This document shows, piece by piece, positions 22,784 to 40,538 of a stretch of 64,000 nucleotides of DNA; position 1 is the stretch's first letter; every line of letters starts with the position of its first letter. A model generated the notes under the pieces. The model was not told the DNA's origin. It ran no database searches and worked only from the letters and a program-made list of their open reading frames with translations. This DNA is from Dactylosporangium roseum (lineage in GTDB: Bacteria > Actinomycetota > Actinomycetes > Mycobacteriales > Micromonosporaceae): positions 2,719,001-2,783,000 of the forward strand of contig NZ_CP073721.1 in the NCBI RefSeq assembly GCF_025264685.1. The letters run 5' to 3'. The translations under genes and the position numbers were made by a program.

Positions 22784-25152
22784 GTGTCGCAGTTCGCCGC
22801 CGCCCTTTCCCCGGCAACGCCGGCTCAGCGCCTGCCGCAAGGCGTTGCCGGCGTCGACGTCGCGGTGCTGCGGGAGGTCGCCAAGCGTGTCCTCTGGCTG
22901 TCCACGGCGATCGTGGACAGTGCGAACCGGGGGCGCCCCAACCCCACGGGGGTCAAAGTCGGAGGCCATCAGGCGTCGTCGGCCTCCATGGTCGACATCA
23001 TGGTCGCCCTCTGGTTCGGGGCGCTGACATCGGAGGATCGGGTCTCGGTCAAGCCGCACGCGTCGCCGGTGCTGCATGCGATCAACTACCTGCTCGGGGA
23101 CCTCGACGCCGCGTACCTCACGACGCTGCGGGAGAAGGGTGGTCTCCAGTCCTACCCGAGCCGGCTCAAGGATCCCGGCACTGTCGACTTCTCGACCGGC
23201 TCCGTGGGCATCGGCGCCACGGCCACGCTCTGGGCGGCGCTTGCCCATCGCTACGTCACCACGCACTTCCGCGACGCCCCACGTTCCGGGCGCTTCATCG
23301 GCCTGCTGGGTGATGCCGAGCTCGACGAGGGCGCGATCTGGGAGGCGATCGCGGACCCGGCGAGCTCCAAGCTCGGCGAGCTCTTGTGGGTGGTCGACCT
23401 CAACCGGCAGTCGCTGGACCGGGTCGTGCCCGACATCCAGATCGGGCGGCTGCAGGGCATGTTCGAAGCCGCGGGCTGGCAGGTCGTCACCTTGAAGTGG
23501 GGACGGCTCATCGGCGAGATCTTCGAGCGCCGCGGCGGCGACGAGCTGCGCCGCCGTCTGGAGCGGATGCCCAACGAGGAGTACCAGCGCATGCTGCGGG
23601 TGGATCCCGCCCAGATCGCGGAGCGCATCCTGGCGGACGGAGCGTCCGAACAGTTGCGCGGCCTGGTCGCCGGCCTGCGGCCAGCCGTCCTCGCCGCCGC
23701 CGTCCGCGACCTGGGCGGCCACGACCTCGGCCTGCTGCTGGACACGTTCGCCGCCGTCGACGACCACCGCCCCACGGTTGTCTTCGCGTACACCATCAAG
23801 GGTCGCGGCCTGGCGACCGAAGGCCACCCCAACAACCACTCGGCACTGCTGACCGAGCCGCAGATGCGGGCCCTCGCGGCGGCGACGGGCGCGTCGCTCG
23901 CGGATCCATGGCGAGGGTTCGATGCCGACAGCGAGGCCGCTCGCCTGTGTGCCCGCCGCGGCGAGGCGCTCCGGCGCGACCCCGTCGCCCCGGTCGGGTG
24001 GATGAGGATCCCGGAAGCGCTGGGCCACCAGCACCGCAAGCCGGTCTCGACCCAGGCGGCCCTCGGCCGTCTCCTGGCCGACCTGGTGCGTGACGCGCCG
24101 GAGGTCGCCAGCCGTGTGGTGACCTGTAGCCCTGACGTCGCGTCTTCCACCAACCTCGGCGGATGGATCAACAAGACCGGGGTCTGGACCACGGCGGAGC
24201 GGCGGGACTGGTTCGCCGACGACGCCGAGCGGGTGCTGAAATGGTCCGAGACGGCCGCCGGCCAGCACATCGAGCTCGGCATCGCCGAGGTCAACCTGGT
24301 CGGGCTCCTGGGGGAGCTGGGGGCAACCTGGAGCCGCTGGGGCCAACGGCTGATCCCATCGCCACGCTCTACGACCCGTTCGTGGCCCGAGCCCTCGAAC
24401 CCTGGTCCTACGGAATCTATGCGGGCGGACAGTCGATCCTCGTGGGGACACCCTCCGGTGTCACCCTGGCCCCCGAAGGTGGCGCCCACCAGTCCATCAC
24501 GACTCCTTCCATCGGGCTTGAGCAGCCGAGCTGCGTGGCCTGGGAGCCGGCGTTCGCCACCGACCTCGAGTGGACCTTCCTGCACGCGATGGGGAACGTC
24601 GGCATCCCCGGTGGTACGTCGTCGTACTTCCGGCTGTCCACGCGGCCCATCGATCCCGCTCTGGCGCGGCTACCCGACGACCCCGGCCTCCTCGAACGGC
24701 GACGCCGCGACGCCGTCGCGGGAGGCTACCGGCTGACCGGCCACGATCCAGCAACCGAGCAGGTCACGCTGGTGGGCGTGGGCGCGATCATGCCGGAGGT
24801 CATCGCGGCCGCCTCCGCGCTCGAGGCGCACGGGGTCACCGCTGGCGTGGTGTGCCTGACCAGCCCCGACCTGGTGTTCCGTTCGTTCCTGCAACGCGGC
24901 CGACGCGATGCCGGTACCGGAAGCGACATCCTCGGCATGCTCTTCCCGCCCCAGCACCCCGCGCCGTTGGTGACAGTCCACGATGGACACCCGCACACCC
25001 TGGCGTTCCTGGCCGCTGCCCGTGGAGACTCGATCCGGTGCCTGGGCGTGACCGAGTTCGGCCAGTCCTCGTCCGTGCCGGACGCCTACGCCATGCACGG
25101 AATCGACACCGCGGCCATCACCGACGCGGCCCTCGGGCTCCTCGCCCGATGA
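22784..25152 (+). pseudogene. Transketolase-like / homodimeric pyruvate dehydrogenase E1-like gene, frameshifted
   Basis: The protein (about 790 residues if joined) resembles thiamine-diphosphate transketolase-like and AceE-type enzymes: VKVGGHQASSASMVDIMVALWF, GLLGDAELDEGAIWEA and the pyrimidine-domain GIAEVNLVGLLGELGATW. The frame from GTG 22784 (GAGGAG upstream) reads correctly to about 24348, then gives unrelated sequence and stops at 24736. The +1 frame continues the homologous sequence (IATLYDPFVARALEPWSYG, GGTSSYFRLSTRP) to 25152. Adding one base near CTGATCCCATCGCC (24350-24364) would restore one frame. It is either an inactivating mutation or a sequencing error. The Glu of the cofactor half is retained. 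Confidence 0.8.
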
Positions 25153-25199
25153 CGCCCCGCGAGGGTAGCGTGGGCATGGACGCGCGTCCGGTGATCACA

Positions 25200-26751
25200 C
25201 AAGACCGGGAAGTTAAGCCGCTGGGGCTGTTGTCAATGGGCTGGTTGATGTGCCGATAGCGATGGCGATGTCGGTGATCCGGTGGATGATCTTCGGGGTT
25301 TTCAGGTTCTTGTAGGCGTAACGGGAGATCGGCCGTTTCACCACACGTGGGCTGATCCGGGCGCGTCGGGCCGGTAGCAGGTCAGCCAGCACAGCACGAC
25401 CGATCGCACCGACCAGGTCGACCGCGATAGTGATCACCCCGACAGCGCGGATGGTCAGATCGCGGGCGGTCTGCACGGCGATGGTGAAGCTGGCCCGGTC
25501 CGGGTCGGCCCCGGTGGTGTCCGTGGCCCAGGTCATCGTCTGCCGCAGCGCCTGATAGACGGTCAGCAGTGCGTAGAGTTCCTGATCGACGCCGTCCGGA
25601 GTGGTCGAACGCAGCACCCGCCCAGCCAGCAGGGTGTGCTTGATCGCCAGGAAGGTCGACTCGACCTCCCACCGCTCGTGGTAGAGCTCGATCAGCGCCC
25701 CGGCCGGATAGCGGCGCTCGTCGGTGAGGGTAGTGACCAGCCGCCAGACACCGGTACGGGTCGAACCATCCGCACAGGACAGCGTGACGACCGCCTCGAC
25801 CACCCGAACCCGCACCCCAGCCACCACACTGGCGTAGGAACCGTCACCAAGACGGTCCAGCACCGGCAGCTTGCGACTGGACTTGACCCGCAGCAACAAC
25901 CCCGCCCCAGCGGCGGTGACCTTCGTCATGAACATGTTGGTGTCATAGCCACGGTCGGCCAGCAGCAGCATTCCCGGCCGCAGCAGACCCAGCAACCCCA
26001 CGGCATAACTGGTCTCACCACTCTCACCGCCCACGCCGGTACCGAACACCGCACCGAACACCGCCCGAGTCCCGGTCTCCACCAACGCCACCACCCGCAC
26101 CAGCGGATACCCCGGCTCACCGGCACGGGCCATCCGCTTGCCGTACACCGCCCGATTCGCCGGCGAATCCGGCACATTCACCGTGGACCCGTCGATCGCC
26201 ACCGTACGCAGCCCCCGCCACCACGCCCCGACCGTGTCGCGACCCGCCACCGGCCCGGCCAGAGTCTGGAACAACCGCCGCAGCGGCGGCACCCCCACCC
26301 GCCGCCGCGCCTGCGCCAACCCCGACGACGACGGACACACCCCCAACCCGGCCACCACACCCAACCCACCGACCAACGCTCCCCACACCCGCCGATACGA
26401 CAACGAGCCGAACAACCCCAACCCCAACAGCCAATACACCACCACCCGCGACGGCAACCGCCGCACCCGCCGCCGCACCCGCCGCTGCACCCGCCCCGTC
26501 TCGGCCAACACCGCATCCACCAACTCCACCGGCACAGCCCGGGTCAACTCACCCAGATGCCCCGCCGCGAACACCCCCACCGGCACCGACCCGACCCCGG
26601 CAATGACAGACTCCTCCGACAACGGGACTCCCCCCACAGGCTGATCTTGATCGACTGCCTGTTCTACCGGAGTCCCGTTGCCTTATCACCCCACCACACC
26701 GCAACCACACACCCTTGACAGCAACCCTCACGACTTAACTTCCCGGTCTTG
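25200..26751 (-). mobile_element. IS4-family insertion sequence
   Basis: A 1552-bp element bounded by inverted repeats: CAAGACCGGGAAGTTAAG at 25200-25217 and its exact complement at 26734-26751, with weaker pairing further in. It holds one transposase gene on the minus strand, whose stop codon lies inside the left repeat. No clear target duplication is visible; the flanks share at most CA. The right end abuts copy 2 of a dispersed repeat, so it may have inserted into that element. Confidence 0.88.
25213..26637 (-). CDS. IS4-family transposase
   Basis: A 474-residue DDE transposase with an IS4-type N-terminal domain (SEESVIAGVGSVPVGVFAAGHLGELTR) and a catalytic core. Acidic residues are visible in TVAIDGSTVNVPDS (first Asp), LLLADRGYDTN (second Asp, the DRGYD motif) and the YHERWEVESTFLAIKH block (Glu of the Y-R-E-like motif). 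It appears full length. The start is GTG 26637; other near starts are possible. The C-terminus uses the last bases of the element. Confidence 0.88.
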   Translation of the reverse strand: MGGVPLSEESVIAGVGSVPVGVFAAGHLGELTRAVPVELVDAVLAETGRVQRRVRRRVRRLPSRVVVYWLLGLGLFGSLSYRRVWGALVGGLGVVAGLGVCPSSSGLAQARRRVGVPPLRRLFQTLAGPVAGRDTVGAWWRGLRTVAIDGSTVNVPDSPANRAVYGKRMARAGEPGYPLVRVVALVETGTRAVFGAVFGTGVGGESGETSYAVGLLGLLRPGMLLLADRGYDTNMFMTKVTAAGAGLLLRVKSSRKLPVLDRLGDGSYASVVAGVRVRVVEAVVTLSCADGSTRTGVWRLVTTLTDERRYPAGALIELYHERWEVESTFLAIKHTLLAGRVLRSTTPDGVDQELYALLTVYQALRQTMTWATDTTGADPDRASFTIAVQTARDLTIRAVGVITIAVDLVGAIGRAVLADLLPARRARISPRVVKRPISRYAYKNLKTPKIIHRITDIAIAIGTSTSPLTTAPAA

Positions 26752-26786
26752 CATGATCAAGGAGTTGCCCGGCCCGGAACGCGCCG
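26752..26786. repeat. Dispersed repeat, copy 2
   Basis: Matches the copy at 879-913 at about 30 of 35 positions and starts immediately after the right end of the IS. The upstream hairpin arm found with copy 1 is missing here, which fits disruption by the insertion. Confidence 0.6.
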
Positions 26787-26870
26787 TTCCGGGGTCAGCG
26801 GCGGCGGTCAGCGGCACGGGTGGTGCGCCGGCCCGCCGCGGCGACCGTTCGTGCGGGGTATGGTGCAGCG

Positions 26871-27674
26871 ATGGATCGCACCGCGTTGGTCACCGGGGCG
26901 TCGTCGGGGATCGGGAAGGCGACCGCGGCCGCGCTGGTCGCGCGGGGCTACCGGGTCATCGGCACCAGCCGCCGCCCGGAGTCGCTCACCGCCGGGCAAC
27001 GGGCGGACGGCGTGGAGATGCTCCCGCTCGATCTGGGCGACGAGGCGTCGATCGAGGCGCTTGCTCGCGCGGCCGGCCCGGTCGACGTGCTGGTCAACAA
27101 TGCGGGGGAGAGTCAATCCGGGCCGTTCGAGGAACTGCCCGGCGACGCGCTGCGCCGGCTGTTCCAGGTCAACGTGCTCGGGCCGGTCCGGCTCACCCAG
27201 CTACTCGTGCCCGGCATGCGCGAGCGCCGCCGGGGGAGGGTGGTGATGGTCGGGTCGATGCTCGCGTCGTTCCCGCTGGCGTACCGCTCGTCGTATGTCG
27301 CGTCGAAGGCCGCGCTGAGGGGGTTCAGCGACGGCGCCCGGCACGAGTACTCCCCGTTCGGCGTCTGGCTGACCACCGTCGAGCCCGGTTCGATCAACAC
27401 CGGCATCAGCGCGCGTCGCACGAAGTACACCTCGGAAGACTCGCCGCACCGCGCGGACTTTGCACGGATGCTCGCCGCGCTCGACCGTAACGAGCGCACG
27501 GGCGTGCCGGCCGAGCGAGTCGCCGCGACCATCGTCACGGCGATCGAGGCGTCCCGGCCCAGGGCGCACTACGCAGTCGGCAGCAACGCCGCGCTCGTCT
27601 TCCCGCTGCGCCGGTTGCTGCCGTCGGGGCTGGTGGAAAAGGCCACCCACCGCCGCCACGACCTGCGCCGCTGA
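26871..27674 (+). CDS. Short-chain dehydrogenase/reductase
   Basis: A 267-residue classical SDR: cofactor motif TGASSGIG (about 8-15), NNAG (about 79-82), catalytic Ser in VGSML, and YxxxK as YVASK. The Arg-containing TSRRPESL segment after the second strand suggests NADP(H). ATG 26871 has no ribosome site; TATGGT lies about six bases upstream, so the transcript may be leaderless. It lies between the IS and a hairpin repeat, with no partner genes in its own orientation. Function is a redox step on an unknown alcohol or ketone. Confidence 0.85.
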   Translation: MDRTALVTGASSGIGKATAAALVARGYRVIGTSRRPESLTAGQRADGVEMLPLDLGDEASIEALARAAGPVDVLVNNAGESQSGPFEELPGDALRRLFQVNVLGPVRLTQLLVPGMRERRRGRVVMVGSMLASFPLAYRSSYVASKAALRGFSDGARHEYSPFGVWLTTVEPGSINTGISARRTKYTSEDSPHRADFARMLAALDRNERTGVPAERVAATIVTAIEASRPRAHYAVGSNAALVFPLRRLLPSGLVEKATHRRHDLRR

Positions 27675-27749
27675 TCGCGTTGCCTCACTCCTCACTCCTC
27701 CGCTGACCACCGTCCGATGCCCACCCCCGAGGCCGCCTAGCGGGAGACC

Positions 27750-27828
27750 GCGTCGATCTTGCAGTTGTGGTGCCGCGACACTCCCGGCTTGCCCGGTTTT
27801 GCCGGCACCACGACTGCAAGATCGACGC
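27750..27828. repeat. Long inverted repeat of dispersed palindromic type
   Basis: Two 25-base arms beginning GCGTCGATCTTGCAGT and ending ACTGCAAGATCGACGC are complementary at 24 of 25 positions and enclose a 29-base GC-rich loop. It stands between two convergent genes, so it can terminate transcription from both sides, but length and loop are more like a mobile palindromic repeat of actinobacteria. Confidence 0.8.
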
Positions 27829-27885
27829 ATGGAAGGTGCTGGGCGGTCAGGGGTGGCAGGTCTCCAGGGGGCAGCGCGGCCGGCC

Positions 27886-28704
27886 TCACCGTCCCCAGCG
27901 CGTGTAGCCGCGGACCGAGAGCGGGACGAACACCACCAGCAGCAGCGCCGACCAGAGCAGGACGGCGGCCACCGGATGCTCCAGCGGCCAGGCCGTGTCT
28001 CCCGTCGGCGCGCCCGGATTGCCGAACAGGTCCCGGCAGGCGCCGGTGATCGCGCTGACCGGGTTCCAGTCGGCCAGGAACCGCAGCCAGGGGGCCATGC
28101 CGTCGGTCGGGACGAACGCGTTGGAGATGATCGTGAGCGGCAGGAAGAGCGGGGCCAGGTTGTTGGCGACCTGCTCGTTCTTCGCCTTCAGGCCCACGTA
28201 GACGCCGACCCAGCTCAGCGCGTACCGCATCAGGACGATCAGCGCGAACGCCTCGATCGTGGGGACCAGGCCGCGGTGTGCCCGCCAGCCCACCAGCAGG
28301 CCCGCGCCGGCCATGATGCTCACGAACAGCAGGCCGCCCAGCACGTCGGCACCGGTCTGCCCGAACGGCACCGCCAGCCGCGCCATCGGCATGGACCGGA
28401 ACCGGTCCATCACACCGTGGGCGGCGTCGCCGGCCATCCGCACCATGACCCCCTGCGTCGCCGTGAAGGTCACCATCGCGAACAGGCCCGGCATGAGGTA
28501 CTCGCGGTAGTTGCCGCCGCCCGGGACCTTGATCGCGCTGCCGAACACGTATCCGAACATCAGCACCATCACGGCCGGGAAGAGCAGGAGGGTGATGATC
28601 TGCCCGGGTGCCTGCCGTAGCCGCCCCAGTTCGCGCCCGACCAGGGTCAGCCCGTCGGCGAACGTCCAGCGCAGGCGACCCGCGGGCGAGTTGAGGGCGG
28701 TCAT
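27886..28704 (-). CDS. ABC-2 type exporter permease, DrrB-like
   Basis: A 272-residue membrane protein with six helices and an ABC-2 membrane domain (TLLLFPAVMVLMFGYVFGSAI, GYVFG-type motif, LPLTIISNAFVPTDGMAPWLRFLADWNPVSAI). It is similar in layout to daunorubicin-resistance DrrB. ATG 28704 overlaps the ATPase stop by one base. With the next gene it forms a two-gene drug or lipid exporter. Confidence 0.88.
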   Translation of the reverse strand: MTALNSPAGRLRWTFADGLTLVGRELGRLRQAPGQIITLLLFPAVMVLMFGYVFGSAIKVPGGGNYREYLMPGLFAMVTFTATQGVMVRMAGDAAHGVMDRFRSMPMARLAVPFGQTGADVLGGLLFVSIMAGAGLLVGWRAHRGLVPTIEAFALIVLMRYALSWVGVYVGLKAKNEQVANNLAPLFLPLTIISNAFVPTDGMAPWLRFLADWNPVSAITGACRDLFGNPGAPTGDTAWPLEHPVAAVLLWSALLLVVFVPLSVRGYTRWGR

Positions 28705-29642
28705 CAGACGTGTTCCTTCCGGTCGGTGAGGCGCAGGAACACCTCGTCGAGGGTGGGGCGGCGCAGCCGCACGTCGGCCGCGGTGATCCCGGCGCGGTCG
28801 AGCTCGCGCACCACGTCGGCGAGCCGTACACGGCCACCGGGCAGGGCGACGCTGAGCCGCTCGTCCTCCGTCGCGGGAGCGGCCCCGGTCAGGAGGTTCA
28901 GCACGGTCGCGGCGGAACTCAGCGCGGCGGGGTCCTCGAGGGTGACGTCGAGGCGGTCCCCGATCGTCGCCTTCAGCTCGTCGGGCGTGCCCGTGGCGAC
29001 GACCCGCCCTTGGTCGATGACGACGATGTCGTCGGCCAGTTGGTCGGCCTCGTCCAGATACTGCGTGGTGAGCAGCACCGTGGTGCCGTCGGCCACCAGC
29101 TCGCGGATGCTGTCCCAGATCTCGCCCCGGCCGCGCGGGTCCAGGCCCGTGGTCGGCTCGTCCAGGAAGAGCACCTCGGGGCGCAGGATGAGGCTGGTGA
29201 TCAGGTCGAGACGGCGGCGCATGCCGCCGGAGTAGCCGGCGACCTGACGATCGGCGGCCTCGGTCAGGCCGAAGCGTTCGAGCAACTCGTCGGCCCGCCG
29301 GCGCGCCTCGCTCCGGGACAGGTGGTAGAGCCGCCCGAACATGCGGAGGTTGCCGCGGCCGGTGAGTATCTCGTCGACGGCGGCGAACTGGCCCGCGAGC
29401 CCGATCTTTTCGCGCACCTTGCCGGCCTCGCGGACGACGTCGTATCCGGCGACACGGGCGTGGCCGGCGTCGGGATCGGACAGCGTCGCGAAGATTCGCA
29501 CCGCGGTCGTCTTTCCCGCGCCGTTCGGCCCGAGCACGCCGCAGACCGTTCCTCTCCGGACGCTCAGGTCGAGGCCCCGCAGGGCATGGGTGTCGCCGAA
29601 GGACTTGCGCAACCCCTCGGCGACCAAGATCGGGTCGGACAT
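28704..29642 (-). CDS. ABC exporter ATPase, DrrA-like
   Basis: A 312-residue ATPase with Walker A GPNGAGKTTAVR, signature YSGGMRRRLD, Walker B LFLDEPTTGLD, and the DrrA-type C-terminal extension (VALPGGRVRLADVVRELDRAGI, then LRRPTLDEVFLRLT). The family exports anthracyclines and other hydrophobic compounds. ATG 29642 lies next to a divergent tetR gene with two GTAC palindromes between them. Confidence 0.9.
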   Translation of the reverse strand: MSDPILVAEGLRKSFGDTHALRGLDLSVRRGTVCGVLGPNGAGKTTAVRIFATLSDPDAGHARVAGYDVVREAGKVREKIGLAGQFAAVDEILTGRGNLRMFGRLYHLSRSEARRRADELLERFGLTEAADRQVAGYSGGMRRRLDLITSLILRPEVLFLDEPTTGLDPRGRGEIWDSIRELVADGTTVLLTTQYLDEADQLADDIVVIDQGRVVATGTPDELKATIGDRLDVTLEDPAALSSAATVLNLLTGAAPATEDERLSVALPGGRVRLADVVRELDRAGITAADVRLRRPTLDEVFLRLTDRKEHV

Positions 29643-29655
29643 GATCCCTCCACTG

Positions 29656-29704
29656 GGTACGGTGTACGCATAGCAAGGCTAGAGTACTTGGTACGGTGTA
29701 CGCA
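29656..29704. promoter_or_regulatory. Paired operator repeats between ABC exporter and tetR
   Basis: The 15-base GGTACGGTGTACGCA occurs twice, at 29656-29670 and 29690-29704, spaced 34 bp. Each contains the palindrome GTAC-GGT-GTAC. They fill the 76-bp divergent gap and are the likely binding sites of the adjacent TetR regulator, controlling both directions. Confidence 0.75.
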
Positions 29705-29718
29705 ACGGAGGCGATACG

Positions 29719-30465
29719 GTGGCGGACGGCGGCTACGTGAACATCTGGATGCGGCCCGAGCAGACGGCCCGTGGGCCGAAGCCGGCCTACAGCCGCGCGC
29801 GGATCGCCGAGTCGGCGGTGCGCATCGCCGACGCCGAGGGCCTGGAAGCGGCCACCATGCGGCGGATCGCGGCCGAGATCGGCGCGGGCGCGATGTCCCT
29901 CTACCGGTATGTCCCCAGCCGCGACGACCTCATCGTGCTCATGGCCGACCGGCTCATGGGCGAGATCGACGTCGAAGGGCTGCCCTCCGGCGACTGGCGC
30001 GCGGATCTGACGCGCTACGCCAACGAGGTGCGAGCCATGTGGCTGCGGCATCCGTGGATCGTCACCGTGCACCGGTCACCCCACAGCTACGGGCCCAACC
30101 AGTTGCTGCTCATCGAACGGGTGATGGGAGTGCTGGACGCCTACGTCTCCGTCGACGAGAATCTCGGCCTCATGGCGATCCTGAACGGTTACGTCGAGGG
30201 CGCCGTCCGTGACGAGGTCAGCCGGGCCGGGGAGGTCCGCCGCAGCGGGCTCAGCGAGTCGGAGTGGCTCGCGCGGGCGTATCCGTACGTGCTCCAGTTG
30301 CTCGAAAGCGGCAAGTATCCGATCTTCAGCAAGATAGCGATGGAGGCGGGCCAGATGCGGCTGAGCCGCGACGACCAGTTCCGGTACGGTCTGGAGCGCG
30401 TCCTCGACTGCATCGCCGCGGCCCTTCAGGTGCCGGCACACCCCAGGGGGCGAAGGGACCCATGA
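29719..30465 (+). CDS. TetR-family regulator of the DrrAB-like exporter
   Basis: A 248-residue regulator: HTH at about residues 25-70 (SRARIAESAVRIADAEGLEAATMRRIAAEIGAGAMSLYRYVPSRDDLI) and a TetR_C-type ligand domain. GTG 29719 follows CGGAGG. It is divergent from the exporter with twin GTAC palindromes in between, so local repression relieved by the exported compound is expected. It is not obviously linked to the peptide cluster that begins just downstream. Confidence 0.88.
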   Translation: MADGGYVNIWMRPEQTARGPKPAYSRARIAESAVRIADAEGLEAATMRRIAAEIGAGAMSLYRYVPSRDDLIVLMADRLMGEIDVEGLPSGDWRADLTRYANEVRAMWLRHPWIVTVHRSPHSYGPNQLLLIERVMGVLDAYVSVDENLGLMAILNGYVEGAVRDEVSRAGEVRRSGLSESEWLARAYPYVLQLLESGKYPIFSKIAMEAGQMRLSRDDQFRYGLERVLDCIAAALQVPAHPRGRRDP

Positions 30466-30519
30466 CGCCGGATCCCGCCACGAAGGTGCGCGTGGCTCGC
30501 GGCGAGCTGACCGCGCCGG

Positions 30520-33121
<2,602 letters not shown>

Positions 33122-33123
33122 GG

Positions 33124-38811
<5,688 letters not shown>

Positions 38812-38906
38812 AGTCGATTCCCTTCTCGTTCACCGGCGCGGGGCCGGGTGACGTCGTCGTCGCGTCCTTCGCACGCTAGGCCGCGGAGGTTAGACCCCGG
38901 TTACGG

Positions 38907-40472
38907 TCACGGCCGCGCCGGCGTGGCACGCGTGCCGCTGGACTCGGTGGTGGCACCGGACCGCACCCGGTCACCGTCCGACGTGGACGAGGCCGTGTCC
39001 GATGTGGAGGCCTCGCCCGGCGCGTCGACCGACGACGCCCGGCCGACGTGCGGGGCGCGGATCGCGAGCCAGGCCGCGGCGAGGACGCCCACCACGAGAA
39101 CCAGACCGGCGACGAGCAGCGCCAGCCGGTACCCTTCGGTCGCGGCGGCCTCGGGCGACGCGGTCGAGGCGCTCTGCTCGCGGACCGCGATGGTGGCGAA
39201 GACCGCGACGCCGAGCGCGCCACCCATCTGCGCGACCGTGGCCGCCACACCGGAGCCGAGACCGGCGTCCTCGCCCGACACCTTGTACAGCACGGCGTTC
39301 TGCAGCGCCGGATTGGTGATGCCCATACCGAGGGAGATGAGCAGGAAGGCGGGCAGCAGGTCGACGACGTACGAGCCGTCGGCCGGGATCCGGCTCAGCA
39401 GCAGCAGGCCGGCCGCGGCGGCGGCGAACCCGATCGCCATGGTGATGCCGACCCCGAGGCGGGCGACGAGCTTCGCCGACAGCGCCAGACCCGGCATGAA
39501 CATCGCCAGGAACGGCACCCAGGCCAGACCTGCGATCAGCGGCGAGTACCCGAGCACGTCCTGCATGTAGAGGATGACCAGGAAGAACACGGCGCTGGTG
39601 GTGCTCACCAGCAGGATGCTCAGCGCGTTGCCGGACAGCCGCACCCCGTTGGTGAAGAAACGCGGCGGGACCAGCGGCGCGGCCGAGCGGCGCTCGATGA
39701 CCACGAACGCGGCGAGCGCGGCGACGCCGGCCACGAGCGGCGCCCAGACGACCGGGTCGCCCCAGCCGTTGCCGGCGGCCGCGACGACGGTGTGGACGAG
39801 TGCGACGAGACCGCCGGTGACCAGCACGGCGCCGGGCACGTCGAGGCGCTTCGGGGCGCCGGTGGCGCGGCCCTCGTCGACGAGCCGGCGGATGAGCAGC
39901 AGCGGCACCAGCGCGAGGGGGATGTTGACGAAGAAGATCCAGCGCCAGTCGATGAACTCGGTGATGATGCCGGAGAGCACGACGCCGAGGGTGGCGCCGG
40001 CACCGGCGATGCCGCCCCAGATCGCGAAGGCCCTGGCGCGCTCGCGCTCGTCGGCGAACAGCAGCGCGACGAGGGACAGCGCGGCGGGTGCGGCGAGGGC
40101 CTCGCCGACCCCCTGGACGAAACGGCCGGTGACCAGCATGCCCAGGCTCATCGCGGCGCCGGCGGTCAGCGACGCGACGGCGAACAGCGCGGTGCCGATG
40201 GTGAACAGGCGGCGCCGGCCGAACAGGTCGCCCAGTCGCCCGCCGAGCAGCAGCAGGCCGGCGGCGGTCAGCACGTACCCGTTGACGACCCAGGTGAGAC
40301 TGCTCGTCGAGGCGTTGAACTCGGCGCGGATCGACGGCAGCGCCACGTTCACGATCGTGTTGTCGACGACGATCATGAACTGGACCAGGGCGAGCACGGC
40401 GAGCGCCCGCCATCGTCTCGGATCCGGTGCCGGTGTCGCGGTGGTGGTGCTCTGATGATCGACGTCGCTCAT
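38907..40472 (-). CDS. MFS drug exporter, DHA2 family (14 helices)
   Basis: A 521-residue major-facilitator protein. It shows family motifs FMIVVDNTIVNVALPSI (motif D1), GGRLGDLFGRRRLF (motif A), GRFVQGVGEALAAPAAL, and about 14 hydrophobic segments, followed by a Ser/Thr-rich cytosolic tail of about 45 residues. Members export antibiotics with proton antiport. It lies inside the leftward NRPS operon and is the obvious candidate for product export and self-protection. Confidence 0.92.
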   Translation of the reverse strand: MSDVDHQSTTTATPAPDPRRWRALAVLALVQFMIVVDNTIVNVALPSIRAEFNASTSSLTWVVNGYVLTAAGLLLLGGRLGDLFGRRRLFTIGTALFAVASLTAGAAMSLGMLVTGRFVQGVGEALAAPAALSLVALLFADERERARAFAIWGGIAGAGATLGVVLSGIITEFIDWRWIFFVNIPLALVPLLLIRRLVDEGRATGAPKRLDVPGAVLVTGGLVALVHTVVAAAGNGWGDPVVWAPLVAGVAALAAFVVIERRSAAPLVPPRFFTNGVRLSGNALSILLVSTTSAVFFLVILYMQDVLGYSPLIAGLAWVPFLAMFMPGLALSAKLVARLGVGITMAIGFAAAAAGLLLLSRIPADGSYVVDLLPAFLLISLGMGITNPALQNAVLYKVSGEDAGLGSGVAATVAQMGGALGVAVFATIAVREQSASTASPEAAATEGYRLALLVAGLVLVVGVLAAAWLAIRAPHVGRASSVDAPGEASTSDTASSTSDGDRVRSGATTESSGTRATPARP

Positions 40473-40538
40473 GGTCGATGGACTCCTTCAGCGGCGAGAG
40501 TGCGGTCGAACGGTCTTGTCGGAGCAGGCCGCGATCTC

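Noticed and set aside
24163-25152. Separate gene for the second half of the transketolase-like protein
   Set aside because: Its first 60 or so residues are an out-of-frame reading of the upstream gene, and there is no start or ribosome site at the point where homology begins; a frameshift is simpler.
25190-26762. Target-site duplication around the IS4-family element
   Set aside because: Flanking bases share only CA directly at the ends; nearby GATCA words are not at equivalent distances.
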